NCBI RefSeq assembly: GCF_033439725.1
Contig: NW_026944384.1
Location: forward strand, 3,844,001 to 3,908,000
Reading direction: 5' to 3'
Origin: Neurospora tetraspora
Taxonomy: Eukaryota; Ascomycota; Sordariomycetes; Sordariales; Sordariaceae
Length of the DNA stretch: 64,000 nt
The translations under genes were made by a program, and so were the position numbers. The stretch's first letter is position 1. Every line of letters starts with the position of its first letter. Under the pieces are notes generated by a model. That model worked only from the letters and a program-made list of their open reading frames with translations. It had not been told where the DNA came from and searched no databases. This document shows positions 11,177 to 22,598 of this stretch, piece by piece.

Positions 11177-14126
11177 ATGGAGCGCTATCTGATCAAGAAG
11201 ACACCTCGAAGCGCCAGTCTTAAGCGCAAGGCGTCAGACAGCCCCGCGAATTCGACGCTTGCTCCTGCTAAACGACCGCAACCTCCACGTCCACAAGAAT
11301 CCCACTTAGATGCCGCTAAGCGTCGCGACCAAGAAGGGAACTATGTGGGAATTGAATATGACTCTTGGAAAAACCAAGTAAAGTCAGCTATTGACCAAGC
11401 CCGCTCCGCAACCCGCTCCAAAGAAGGCGGTATCAAAGTCTTGGGGGCCCTTCTCAAGGTACGTTCCACTTCCACATGCAGGAGAGGGGATTACACAATA
11501 CAACATATAAATCCCCCCACCACCCATGTTCAGCACCACGTGTGAGATTCCGCACCTCTTTACCCGAACATCATACCGAACACCAACCCAGTACACCACC
11601 TCCTCCCCTCCGCTGCCACTGCATAGGTAGCAACCATCAACACGATGGATACATTCCGCCGACTTCCACCCAGGAAACGGCTAGACTCCAGTGACCCGGA
11701 CAAATCCACGTTACGGGTTGGTGCTCTGAACCTAGGTCTCAAGCATGACGTCGACATCCCGTACTGCACACCTTCCAGGGACTGAATGACCATCCTTCGG
11801 CTTCGCTTTCTCTGCTGACAGCTCTCTACACAGGCCATCAATGCTTGCCCTTGTAAGCCGGGCAGCCACGGAAACAACAAGGCTTGTCATATCTCGCAAT
11901 GCGTGACTGCTGTGTATGAAGAAGGCCCCGATGCTCTCTACCGCGCTGCTAAGGAGCCATGCCCTTGCGGCTTTGTATGGCCATCGTGTACCGACCTCTT
12001 CCATATCCGCGCCGTCGACGGCCTGGCCGATTCTCTGGACAAACAGGAAAAGCATGTCGCCGCATTTTCCACTGCCCTTGGTCTCATTCGCTTGGATCCC
12101 GCCCACCCCATAGTGAGTGGCTTAACCAACTCTAGCCTCATGTCGAAGTGGGAGACCTAACAGCTCTAGGGGTATTGTCGTGTTGCCAGAGTCCTTCGCA
12201 ACTTGACCAAGAACAAAGACAACCAGACGGCAGCTCTTGCGCTTACTACCATACTGCGAGACTCTAAACTTGACCCTTCCCACGATGTGCACGATCTCAC
12301 TGTCCGGTTCGTCAGGTCCGGGCTCTACAACATGGAACAGTACCGGCGGGTAAAGTATAATCAGTACCATGTGAGTCCAAGCGGTCTGAACACACTCTCG
12401 GCGCGCGGACATGCAGCTGATACGCCAGCCAGATTCTTCTGCGTCAATTGTCCAGTATGCTAGACATGCCCGAGTCAAAGAGAGATCCTGTAGAGAAGCT
12501 CCCGCATGAGCTGCTAACCATGATCTGGTCGCATCTTGACACCGAAAGTTTAATGCAAGCCCCCCCCTGCCAACGTTGTTTTCCTTTTTCGGGGCTAACA
12601 GATCCTCGTGGTCTACAGGAGATGTGAACGCGTGAGCAAGAAATGGCAGAAGCTGGTGCTTTCAGACTCGGTGCTCTGGAGCAAGGTCTCGCTGGGTAGG
12701 CCTGGGAAACCCGGTTGGCTCTTTCCACGGTTCCTCAACAAGCACAAGAATATCCGGTCTCTGACGATCAACGACACATCATATTTCAAGATGACTCACG
12801 ACAAGCTTCAAATGATCATGCGTGGTCTACCCAATTTGGAACGGCTAAGCCTCCATAGACGCATGCGTCTCAGCAACCCCGACGGTCCCGAGGATATTCC
12901 AAAAATGCTTGGGGGTGTGCAAGGGAAGCACCTGACAAAACTAACACATCTATCACTGAAAAAACTGGATGCCCATACAGTTGGAGAGCTTCTACCGCTC
13001 ACAAGTCCATCTCTTCAAGTGTTAGACCTGCAAGGTTTTTTGGGGAAGGATCTCAACGCGATCATGACCCGACAGCCTTGGCCGAGTTTGAGAAAGCTAC
13101 GGCTGAGGATGCCGGACGATGGCTACGACCCAAGGACACATCTCGGGGAGCTGAATATGGTCAGTAACTTGTCCTAGGCTCCTCTGTCTCATCCACTTGC
13201 TTACCATTTGATCTTAGAACGGGCTCATGAAATTGACTCCACACCTTGAGGAACTTCATATCGAAGGCTACGGGCTTAAGTTTGTCGATCATGAGCTTCA
13301 CCCCATGGGTTTCGACAAGGTCCCTTCGAGCGACATACGACCATGGCAAAATTTGCAGTCTCTGTATCTCGGCTCAGTGAGGACTCACGTCTCTCTTGAC
13401 GACACAATCCATGGGTCTTTTGGTTTGCCCGCTTTACCAAACCTCCGCTCTGTTGAGATCCTTTCCGACAAAGAGCATCTGATCAATTATCTCTTTACGA
13501 CATGTGATGAGCTGGGGAGCCCGCATCGGGGTTTCATGTCTGATCTCACAGGAACCACTGCTGAGTCGGGCATTGCTTCGGCGGGTTGGCCACGGCTGGA
13601 GGTGTTCAGGTGCCATGGCCCCATACGCACCGGTATACTACAAAAGGCCCTGGAGGAAACAGCCACAAATGGTTCGCTGAAGGTCCTTGAATTAGCCATC
13701 AACAGCGACCAGTCACTGTTCAATAACCGCATCCATATCGATCCCCCGAAGGACTGGGCTTTCACGTCGTCATCGAGCGTTCACCATCTCGGACTACACC
13801 ACTTCAACTGGGCTCAGCATTACAGCAATTTTGATGGCCAGCCTTTTATCGACTGGCTGCAAAAGTTCCCCAACGTCGACACGGTAACGGTCGCACCGGG
13901 ACGTCATAGTGGTCTCTTGCCCTTCATCGAGAAGTTGATCGCCCACCCGCAGATTAAGGCATTGTACTTTGACCCCTCGGGCCTGTCGAACCCGGAATGG
14001 TACGAGATAACCGAGACGGGGAAGAAATATGGGGTGCAACTGTTCAAATTGAATGGAGGACCTTTGAATGCTTTCGATGGAGGTGATTTCGATGGCGCGA
14101 GACCGGATCTCGGACGGAGGGTTTGA
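11177..14126 (+). CDS. TPR-like/F-box/leucine-rich-repeat protein (Pof3-like), SCF adaptor
   Basis: Six exons: 11177-11458, 11834-12112, 12170-12370, 12433-12554, 12619-13159 and 13218-14126. They give 777 aa with every junction in frame. Residues 1-95 are basic, and 95-254 form a helical region with Cys-rich pairs (CPC, PCPCG) of the TPR type seen N-terminal to the F-box in related fungal proteins. The F-box is at about 272-318 (LPHELL through SLMRCERVSKKW), followed by leucine-rich repeats to the end. F-box proteins bind Skp1 and present substrates to the SCF ubiquitin ligase; the substrate is unknown. Intron 4 (12555-12618) is a GC-AG intron splitting the F-box. Intron 1 is long (375 nt). 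The domain order matches fission-yeast Pof3, a tentative comparison. Confidence 0.85.
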
Positions 14127-15251
14127 CAGGTACGGTCGGGGAGATTTGCGGCACTTTTCCCGCTCGCATCTTCTGCATTGATGTGAGCTTTTGTTGCCCG
14201 CTCAACCCCGATCTAAACCTGGCCAGGTGAGAACCCAGCAGGAATAAGCGTTGGGCAGACAAGAGGGTAGTGAAATGGATTGAGATTATCAAGTTTGTCT
14301 TCATCTCGTATGTATGTTCGCGTTGCTTGAATAAATGTATTCCTAAAATCCCGTGATCCTATAAGTACCACTACATCTTCTACATCCAAACCTCGGATAA
14401 GTTCAAGATGAGACAGCGACGACGGCGAGAAGGGGAAACATCAAAGGCTCGGCCTGAATGACAACCTAACATGTCTGACAGTGGGGCAGACGGCGGGGGA
14501 CGTTGAAGCGGGCCGTTAGATGTGGCCCGAGCTCTGAAATGTGCCTCTGTCCCTGCCTCCGCGGCGCACTGGCCGGGCGATGCTTCCACATCCACGGCAG
14601 CACCTGTGCGTGCCCCCTGCAAGCTGTCTCGCTGTAGAGGTATGTAATGGCAGAATTCCAAATGCGACAAAGGTGAAGGCATCCTGACCGTCCACTTGTT
14701 GGCCAGCATCGACATCCTCTCCACCTGCCTCTGCCATTCCACTTTCTCGATTTCATTCATTCATTCATTCGCTTTGGTGAACCGCGCCGCGCAACCTCGT
14801 GCGCAGGGGGGAACAAGCAAGAGTCCAAGGGCCAACCGCAACCACGCTCTTCTTGGACTGTTCGAGATTGTATGTTCTGTTAATCTGTTCTCTTGTCGGC
14901 GGGTTGCTACCAAGCTACCTTTACTTCCACTTTTGAACGACATCACCGCCGTCACCCACATCTCACTTCGTCATCGCTTCCGTCCGCCCTCGACTGCCAC
15001 CCCGCCGCGCACTACTCTTTTTCCCTCGAAACCCAGAACACACATTAATCTCTCCCATATAGCACCCGCGATCTAGTCTCCGACACTCAAAAGCCAAAAC
15101 GCGCCGCGACGTTCTCAGCCCATACCGCTTACCACGCCGTCTACACCTCTTGTTGAACACTACCACGATATTCAGTGTCGCTTGACCTTTCCATACCTCG
15201 TCCACCGGCCCGGACAATTACCTCTGCAAATGCTTGCTCGAGCAAGCCATA
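14127..15251. other. Intergenic region and sac3 5' leader
   Basis: About 1.1 kb with no supported gene. A short TTCA/ATTC microsatellite lies at about 14753-14770. The pyrimidine-rich stretch before 15252 is likely the sac3 leader and may contain an untranslated intron. Confidence 0.45.
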
Positions 15252-15265
15252 ATGGCGGCAGCTAA
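15230..15265 (+). promoter_or_regulatory. Overlapping uORF and palindrome at the sac3 start
   Basis: An ATG at 15230 opens an 11-codon frame that ends with TAA at 15263-15265, overlapping the presumed start ATG at 15252 in another frame. Its first codons lie inside GCTTGCTCGAGCAAGC (15232-15247), a perfect 16-bp palindrome able to form a six-pair hairpin directly before the start codon. Confidence 0.5.
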
Positions 15266-18200
15266 CAATCCCTTCGGGGCGCCTTCAGCTCCGGCTGTCA
15301 ACCCTTTCGCGAAACCAATTCAAGCCGCACAACCGGCCCAAACAGCATCGGTTTTTGGCAGCTCATCAGCTCCTAATCAGAATCCGTTCGGGAAGCCCAT
15401 TTTTGCCCAGGCGCAATCGTCCGCGCCCAGCGCCAGTCCCTCCCCTTTTGCTCAGAATCCTTTCGCGAAGCCAGTAGGACAGACGAATTCTGCGGGCGGA
15501 AACAAGTCTCCATTCTTCGGCGCGCAATCCACAACACAACAAGCAACCGGCTTTGGGGCGGCGAATGCCAACGCCATGAAAAGGCCACAAGGGTTTGGCG
15601 GCGGAAAGCCGTCTGGTTCCAGCAACGGATTCGGAAATTCACAAGCCAGTCAGATGTTTGGAAAGGGAAAGGCCACGCCGCAACAACCACAACAGTCAGG
15701 CGGCCGTGATGCTGGAGCGACACTGGCGAACAAGTTCCAGCGCGGCCAACGGAAGAACAATGAGCGCCCTGCGAAGACCCAGCCGAGTGCGACGCGTGCT
15801 GTCGGCATCAAGAGCACCTCTGGCGCACCGACTCGAGAACCGACCGAGCGTACACGCGAGTTGTCCGAGTTTGCTTATAATTTTCACAACAGAATCAACG
15901 ACCAGTTAAAGAAAGACAGCCTGAAGCCACCCCAGTGGCCGACGACCGAACTTGGCAACCCTAACAAGCGCGACGATGTTGAGAACCTCAAGCAGTCCTA
16001 CAAGAAATACCGTACCCGCGTTTATGATGCCCTACGGAAGGTCGAGCTTATCGATGACCCGGAAAAGAGGAGGAAGCTTGAGGATGCGTTACCGTTTAAG
16101 GGTATCTGTGAGGATATGTGCCCAGAGTTTGAGCAGATCTCCCGTATCGCCGAATTCGATGTCAAGAACGAAGAGAAGGAATCCCAGCCCGGCGGTCTCA
16201 CGGCTTGGCCAGAACCTTCGAAGATGGTGAAGAAGTTTGGTCGATCTGCAGCCGGTCAAGATGCGCCGCTCCCTATGGATGTCCGCTCTATCGACGCTTT
16301 ACGAAGAACCACCGACTACCTCTTTAACGACCTTTTACAGTCTGAGAACAACCTACCATCCATGCACAACTACCTCTGGGATCGCACACGAGCAGTACGC
16401 AAGGACTTCACATTCCACTCGCAAAAGTCGGCAGAAGAGATGAAGGACATGGTCTACTGTTTCGAGACCATCACTCGCTTCCACGCCACGGCTCTCCATC
16501 TGTTGTCTCGGAAGGGGTTTGCAAATGAGGATTTCGAGCAGAAGCAAGAAATTGAGCAACTGGGCAGGACCATCCTCTCGTTGATGGAGGCATACGACGT
16601 CTGCAAGGAGAAACACGTCCTTTGCGAGAATGAGGCGGAATTCAGAGCTTATTACCTACTTCTCAACGCACACGATCCCTCTATAGCACAGAGGATTCGT
16701 ACGTGGGGAAAGGAGTATTGGTTTGAGTCCGAAGAGATCCAAACAGCACTATCTCTCATCCAGGTCATGGAAGACTTGCGGGAGTCAAAGGGACCTATCA
16801 AACCACGCCGAATGACGACCATGTCCGACACCGCCTTCACCAACTTCTTCGCCATCGTCGAAGACCCGCGAGTGTCATACACCATGGCCTGTGTTGCAGA
16901 GGTTCACTTTACCTTTGTCCGCCAGTGCATTCTCAAGAATCTGGTCAAGGCTTATGCGCGCCAACGCGATGCTCCTAGGACAATCACTGCGTCCGATCTC
17001 AATAAAATGTTGAGGTTCGACACTGATGAGGAGGCTGTTGCCTTCGCCGAGGAGCACAATTTCGAGTTTACCACCTGGGTGCCCCCGGGAAAGCCAGCAG
17101 TATCCGAGCCATACCTTCTCCTGAATAACAGGAGGAAGCATGTCCCATCGCCTAGAGTTCCCCAGTCCTACTCTGGGCAGTTGGTCGAACGGAAACGAGC
17201 TGGACAATCGCTACCCTATGTCATTTACAACACGATTTACGAAGATGTTGCCGAAAATACTTCTTCCAAAAGGGACTCAGATGCTAATGGCGGCGGTCTC
17301 TTTGTTAACTCTCAGCAAGCTTTGCCTGCTTTCACTATCTCACAAGCCAACAAACCTCAAGATGTCGTTTCATCATCACCATTCACGTCTATGTTTGGAG
17401 CTGCACCGCCAACTACCAAGGCGCCTGAGAGCACACCAATGTTCCAAACAGCGATAAAAGATTTCGGTGCGCTCAATCACCCCCCTACAGGAAATACAAC
17501 CACTAACTCGCCTCAAGCAACTGGTGTAACGACTTCGAGTCCCTTTTCTCGCCCTTCGCCAGCTCAACAACCACAACAGGCCGCCAGTCCATTCGCCATG
17601 TTCGGTCAACCATCAGCCGTGCCACCAGCGACTCAAACTTCAAGTCCGGCTCCGGCTCCAAAGCCTACAAGTGTCTTCGGACAGGCCTCTCAAACCCCGC
17701 AACCGACATTCAACTTTTTACAGCCTCAAGCGGCAAACCCATCTCTAAGCTCCTCGGTGCCCACTGCTCCAGCAGCAGATACTTCGAAGCCGATCACATC
17801 GAACTCGCCTGCTCCGGCCACTTCCGTTTTCAGTTCGGGCAGTGCGCCGGCCAACCCGTTCGCGTCTCTTTCAAACCAGAATACGAGCACTGCTCCAGCC
17901 AAATCCTCAGAGACCACACAGCAAACGCCTTCAGGATTTACGTTTGCTCCAACAGCACCTAGCCCTAAACCTCTACTTAGCTTCACTGCAACCGCAGGAA
18001 CAGAACAACAACAACAACAGGCCAGTACCCCGGCGGTGCCTACGCAAACCCAACTGCCAGGGACGCCTTCGGTGATACCTACAACACCCTCAGTCTTCTC
18101 CGTCCCTCCCAAGCCAGTCGAAAGCACGGCGCCCACTCCACCCGCAACACAGCCATCAACAGTCTTTGCTCCGCAGGCCGCTTCCAACCCACCTTTTGGA

Positions 18201-20171
18201 ATCAAGGGCACATCCAATGATGGTTCTGCTTCGTCTTTGTTTCCTACGGCACCGCCTTCGCAGCCCTCGCAATCCACAGTTTCTCCCTCGCAACCTGCTC
18301 CTCCGAGGGACTTGATGGGTGATTTTGCGAAGTGGATTGTCATGGGTGACGGCGGCGTGCTGGAAGAGTTTACAGCCCACTACCTTCAAGAATTGGTAGA
18401 GGGCGCCTTCAATCAGCACTTGAAAGAGGAAGCTGAGCGCAGGCGCAGAGAGGAAGACGAACAGTCGTGGAGAGAAGCACGTGCACATATGAGAGACCGG
18501 CTACAGCTCAAATACTTTTACCGGTGGCGGGAAGCTGCCAGGAAGTTGGCACAGAGACGAATTCTTCGTGAAGGAAAGGAGAAGATGCGACTATACAGAG
18601 AACAGGAGCAGCGTGCGCGAAAGAAGAAGAAAGAAGATGAGGAGATGTCACGCAACCAAGAAAGGATAGAAGCGAAGAGGAGGATTCAGGCCGACGGTTC
18701 CCGACTCAAGCAATTGGCGCTGAATGCTTCCAGGGTTGGGCGGAGCCAGCAGCAAGTAGAGGAAGAACTTCTTGCCAGCGGTATCTTCTCTGGGGCGCGT
18801 GACGAGCGCGCAGCCGTCCGCCGAGCCATCAAGGAAGCTGCGACCAATGGTGACTGGGGCTCCCCACAACCAGGGAAGACGTTTGGATATGGTTCAGAGT
18901 CAGGTTTCGAGCTTGAACGGGCGCCATCAACGGCCTCCAGACGCCGGGATGCTGGGAGCCTCAGAGGCTCACTGGCAGGTTCACCGGAAAGTACCGCCAG
19001 CAAAGAAGGTGGCAAGACGCGGGCGCTGCGCGAAAAGTTCGGTCTGGGAGGCCCTAGGGGAAGCTTCTCATCCGTCGGCGGCAGCTCGGTTCAGTCTTCC
19101 ATGATCACCAAGTTCCGCCATTCACTCAATGGAATTGGCGTCAATGGTGAGAACAGCATGATCAAGCGAGCGAGCAATTTCTCCACTCCGCGAAAGCGCT
19201 CCATCGAACCTTCCCCAGCTACTGAGGGGAGAGGTCCCAAGCAGCCACGGAGATCAATGCTGGGAATGAGCTTGGCAAACACGAGCCTGCCCAACATCAG
19301 CCTGAGACAAGGTACCAGCGCCAACAGTCCGAAACCTAATGGGTTCAAGACTAGCCACTGGGATCTCAGAGCTCGCGGACTGGTACCGATGCCAGACGGA
19401 CAGTGGCTCCCGGAAGCGATTGCCACCGCCATCAAAGAAGGCAAGCTCAAGCCACCCAGTCCTCCAACCCGCAACCACTCTTACTCACCCGCCATTCGGC
19501 CATCGACCGAACACGCTATCCTGTCGGATGACGACGAGTCCATGGGCATGGGCAGTACCTACAACGACAACGGAGACGATGTTGAAGTGGATGACTCCGC
19601 CTCCATGACCAGTTGGCGCTTGAGAGTTGCAAGGCTCACCGGTTCCACTCCCCTCCAGCAACACCTCCAGCAAACACCCAAGCAACCGCCCGCCGACTAC
19701 AGCACCTCCAGCAGACTTGCCAAACTCAAGGCAAGAATGGGATACGGATCGCCAGCAGTCAGTGGCACGGGATCTCCCGCCGTTCGTCCGTCACCCACGC
19801 CTTCTGCCGCTTCAGCGACAGCTCGGCCATTCTCTAGAAGAGAAGCCAGCTGGAGCGCCATTCTCGACAGAAAGAGGAAGCGAGACTTGGCGAACGATGA
19901 GGCGGCGGCGGCGGCGGCGGCTGAAGGTTCTCCTGCTGCCCAAGGACAAGGACAAGGACGACCAGATAATTCTCCACCCTTGGCTAAGAAGGCATACTAT
20001 GCTGCTTCGGCGGTCAGCAGAGGCAGTACCGCTGCTTTGTCAACGAGAGAGGAGACAAACGCGGCGGTGGAGGAGACGCAGAGGATGCTGAGGGAGTTGA
20101 GGGAGACGATGGATAAGCTGGATAGCGATAAGGGGATGTGGAGGGAGGAGGTGGGCGGTGGGAAGTCTTAG
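15252..20171 (+). CDS. sac3: Sac3/GANP-family mRNA export scaffold (TREX-2)
   Basis: A single 1639-aa exon. Start ATG 15252 is the first methionine of the frame. The N-terminal 150 residues carry NPF/FG-type motifs typical of nucleoporin-interacting regions. The Sac3/GANP helical domain begins at about residue 283 (GICEDMCPEFEQ) and extends to about 560. A second FG/PSQ-rich region covers about 700-1010. At about 1018-1090 a helix-forming segment (DLMGDFAKWIVMGD onward, then a charged helix with LQLKYFYRWREAARKLAQ) matches the region that winds through Cdc31 and Sus1 in TREX-2. The tail is disordered, with a polyalanine run at about 1550. TREX-2 couples transcription to mRNA export at the nuclear pore. 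The family assignment is strong; the subdomain boundaries are estimates. Confidence 0.93.
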   Translation: MAAANNPFGAPSAPAVNPFAKPIQAAQPAQTASVFGSSSAPNQNPFGKPIFAQAQSSAPSASPSPFAQNPFAKPVGQTNSAGGNKSPFFGAQSTTQQATGFGAANANAMKRPQGFGGGKPSGSSNGFGNSQASQMFGKGKATPQQPQQSGGRDAGATLANKFQRGQRKNNERPAKTQPSATRAVGIKSTSGAPTREPTERTRELSEFAYNFHNRINDQLKKDSLKPPQWPTTELGNPNKRDDVENLKQSYKKYRTRVYDALRKVELIDDPEKRRKLEDALPFKGICEDMCPEFEQISRIAEFDVKNEEKESQPGGLTAWPEPSKMVKKFGRSAAGQDAPLPMDVRSIDALRRTTDYLFNDLLQSENNLPSMHNYLWDRTRAVRKDFTFHSQKSAEEMKDMVYCFETITRFHATALHLLSRKGFANEDFEQKQEIEQLGRTILSLMEAYDVCKEKHVLCENEAEFRAYYLLLNAHDPSIAQRIRTWGKEYWFESEEIQTALSLIQVMEDLRESKGPIKPRRMTTMSDTAFTNFFAIVEDPRVSYTMACVAEVHFTFVRQCILKNLVKAYARQRDAPRTITASDLNKMLRFDTDEEAVAFAEEHNFEFTTWVPPGKPAVSEPYLLLNNRRKHVPSPRVPQSYSGQLVERKRAGQSLPYVIYNTIYEDVAENTSSKRDSDANGGGLFVNSQQALPAFTISQANKPQDVVSSSPFTSMFGAAPPTTKAPESTPMFQTAIKDFGALNHPPTGNTTTNSPQATGVTTSSPFSRPSPAQQPQQAASPFAMFGQPSAVPPATQTSSPAPAPKPTSVFGQASQTPQPTFNFLQPQAANPSLSSSVPTAPAADTSKPITSNSPAPATSVFSSGSAPANPFASLSNQNTSTAPAKSSETTQQTPSGFTFAPTAPSPKPLLSFTATAGTEQQQQQASTPAVPTQTQLPGTPSVIPTTPSVFSVPPKPVESTAPTPPATQPSTVFAPQAASNPPFGIKGTSNDGSASSLFPTAPPSQPSQSTVSPSQPAPPRDLMGDFAKWIVMGDGGVLEEFTAHYLQELVEGAFNQHLKEEAERRRREEDEQSWREARAHMRDRLQLKYFYRWREAARKLAQRRILREGKEKMRLYREQEQRARKKKKEDEEMSRNQERIEAKRRIQADGSRLKQLALNASRVGRSQQQVEEELLASGIFSGARDERAAVRRAIKEAATNGDWGSPQPGKTFGYGSESGFELERAPSTASRRRDAGSLRGSLAGSPESTASKEGGKTRALREKFGLGGPRGSFSSVGGSSVQSSMITKFRHSLNGIGVNGENSMIKRASNFSTPRKRSIEPSPATEGRGPKQPRRSMLGMSLANTSLPNISLRQGTSANSPKPNGFKTSHWDLRARGLVPMPDGQWLPEAIATAIKEGKLKPPSPPTRNHSYSPAIRPSTEHAILSDDDESMGMGSTYNDNGDDVEVDDSASMTSWRLRVARLTGSTPLQQHLQQTPKQPPADYSTSSRLAKLKARMGYGSPAVSGTGSPAVRPSPTPSAASATARPFSRREASWSAILDRKRKRDLANDEAAAAAAAEGSPAAQGQGQGRPDNSPPLAKKAYYAASAVSRGSTAALSTREETNAAVEETQRMLRELRETMDKLDSDKGMWREEVGGGKS

Positions 20172-20669
20172 AGGTATTACTTGCATTGAGTGGGGATGAG
20201 GAATTGGAGAATCATTGATGAAGGGAGACGAGCGAGACAGGATTGAACTCAAATATGAGATCACATCATAAGGTTGCTGAACAGAAGCCGAAGCCAGGCG
20301 TAGATTGTAACGCATTAAACATAGATAGGGAGGGGAGATGGGAGCTTTTGCATGCATTCGGCGCACGGATTACACTTGCTTCTGCTTTTTAGCTGCTTCA
20401 AGAGACCTACCAAACCAAAACCATACATAGCATGACCAAGAGTGATGATACCCAAACCCGTCCTCATTCTTTTTTTTTTTTTTTTTTTTTTCACTCTTCT
20501 TGACTCGTACAAGCAGGCAACTCTTCAAGGTATACTTTCATCTCTAAACACAGAGCAACTTTCTAGCGAGCATATGAAGAAGCCAGTTCATTATCATCAT
20601 CTCGGTCGGGTATCCTTTATCATTCCTAACTATACACATACATCTAGTCATCTACAACTCAGCCCCTCC
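20172..20669. other. Intergenic with 20+ nt poly-T tract
   Basis: The convergent 3' region of sac3 and the following minus-strand gene. It holds an uninterrupted T run at about 20470-20491. There is no gene. Confidence 0.5.
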
Positions 20670-22598
20670 TCACTTCCTAGGACTCTTCGGTGGCGCATCA
20701 AACGTCGTTCGAATCGCCACACTCTCAACCGGACTTCCCGCCGCCGGCTTCCTCACATTTCCACCACCAAACCTAGGACTCCTCGGCGACGGCGGCGGAA
20801 TGCCGTGCGTCGTCACGCTAATAATTGCCCCGTTAAACCGTCGCTGCTGCTCGTTTCCCGGTTGGGTCTGGGGCTGGGGCTGGGGCACAGGCAAAGGCCA
20901 CCCATAATTCCTCAACAACGGACTAGCTGTCGTTGCTGACCATGGACTTTGCTGGCCGGGACCGGGACCGAAGGTGCTGGCGCTGTGGAGTTGCGGAGTT
21001 TGCTGATTCTGATGCTGATGATCAGATGGGGTATAAGGCTGAATGGAAGGCAACAAGGCGGCGGTGCTCCGGACGGAGTCGGCGGACATTGGAGAGGGGC
21101 TGTAGTATGTGTTGGAAGTCGCGGGAGTGGCAGGAGTGCCGGCGCCGTAGTAAGCGCGGGTGGGCGAGCGTGGGATGTTGGTGGTTGTTAGGGTGTGCAG
21201 GCCGAGGGGGTTGGTGGCGCTTCTACTATCGGAGCCTGAGGGGGGTTGTTGTTGGGGTTGTTGTTGGGGTTGTTGTTGGGGTTGTTGTTGGGGTTGTTGT
21301 TGGTGGTGCTCCCATGCTTGGTCCTCAGCTACCGTCGAGATTAAAGAATTGTGTTGCTTCCAGCTGGTGACGCGGCGGGTTGCAAGTCCTCTAGCCGGTG
21401 TGCCGGGGGATGAGTGTTCGGACTGGTGAGAGAGGGGCCTTGTGGTATCGACATTGCCGTTGGTGGGATCCGTCATCATCGTCTCGTCTCCTCCACCCTC
21501 ACCAGGTTGAGACACGCCCCCCTCACAGGCAGCAGGCCAAAAGCGCGGCGAAAGCACATGCGTCTGGCACTGGAAGGAGAGCGAAGACTGCCGCTGGTGT
21601 CGGGACCGGACGCGCTTCTCGGCGTAATCGAGCTGGGCGCTGGCGCGCGCTGCTCGGTTCTTGCGCTTGCGGTGGCAGATGAAGATGACGGCGGAGATGA
21701 TGAGGATCACGAGCACGGCGATACAGACGATGACGGCGATGATAGTGGTGGAGATCGCAGGACCCTCTTCGGACTTGAGGACACTCGAGGGGTCGACGAT
21801 GCCGACGGGAGAGGTGGAGAAGATGGTGTCGTTTAGGCCGATGACGCTTCCTGCTTCGGGCTTGTATTGACAGCCGGCTTCTAGGGCGGTGAAGTCTAAG
21901 AGACAGAAAGTCGTTGGTTAGTATATGTCAACCCTCCCAGCTTGGTATTCCTTTGTTTCTTACAATTGGCCAGGTAGTTGGAATCCCCTCCAGCTACCAA
22001 GCATGAGGTACAATGCCCATAGATGGCAGGATCCGATGCATATCCGTCGTCTGCCGAGCAGTATGAAGATGCCGTGGTATCTTTGGGGTCAGGAATACCA
22101 TGCTCTACACTCTGTTGTAGAGGACCACAGGCCATGGATGTGCTGCATGGTGTTGTCTCGACATCTGTAGCGTTGGGATAACCAAAGAGACAATATGATA
22201 AGGTGTATCTCAGGTTGTCTATGTAAAGTGTCATTAGTAAGTTGCTGCTAACACACAACACAAACTTATACCAGGATCTAAGTAGTGAACTCACAAAGAA
22301 ACCACATCTGATCAGTCTCAGAGTCCTGCGAGAATGGACTTGTTTGTAAACAAGTCATGCAGTCTTTCCATTTACTTCCCGCCGGGCTGTCGACTGTCCC
22401 ATCCTTGCAAATGATATCCTTGTTTTTCGTGTTGAAGGAGTTGGGATCTGATCGATCGAGGTCCGGCGAGTCCAGGCATACTGAGGCGCACGGAGAATTT
22501 GGTGTAACTTGTAGTGCGCTGGCGAGTTGAGGTACAAGAAGAAAGGAAAGGAGAGCAGTTGCTGTTTTGCTCCTCGTTGCTCGGCTAGTGGCCTTCAT
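20670..22598 (-). CDS. Secreted-ectodomain single-pass membrane protein (paralog A)
   Basis: Three exons: 22598-22295, 22218-21964 and 21895-20670 (introns 76 and 68 nt, donors GTGAGT and GTAAGA), giving 594 aa. The signal peptide covers about residues 1-28. A Cys-rich ectodomain follows with motifs CASVCLD, CMTCLQT, NLRYTLSYC and CTSCLVAGG. After LEAGCQYKPEAGS comes one transmembrane helix (about 235-259) followed by basic CHRKRK. The cytoplasmic tail of about 330 residues is rich in Ser, Pro and Gln, with four QQQP units from a 12-bp tandem repeat (about 21242-21302). The type I topology resembles Wsc/Mid2-like wall sensors, but no WSC or CFEM domain is evident and the function is unknown. 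It is related to the gene at 27771-29540. Confidence 0.85.
21242..21302 (-). repeat. 12-bp tandem repeat encoding QQQP
   Basis: About five copies of a 12-bp GGGGTTGTTGTT unit on the plus strand, read on the minus strand as proline plus three glutamines in the cytoplasmic tail of the membrane protein. Confidence 0.9.
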
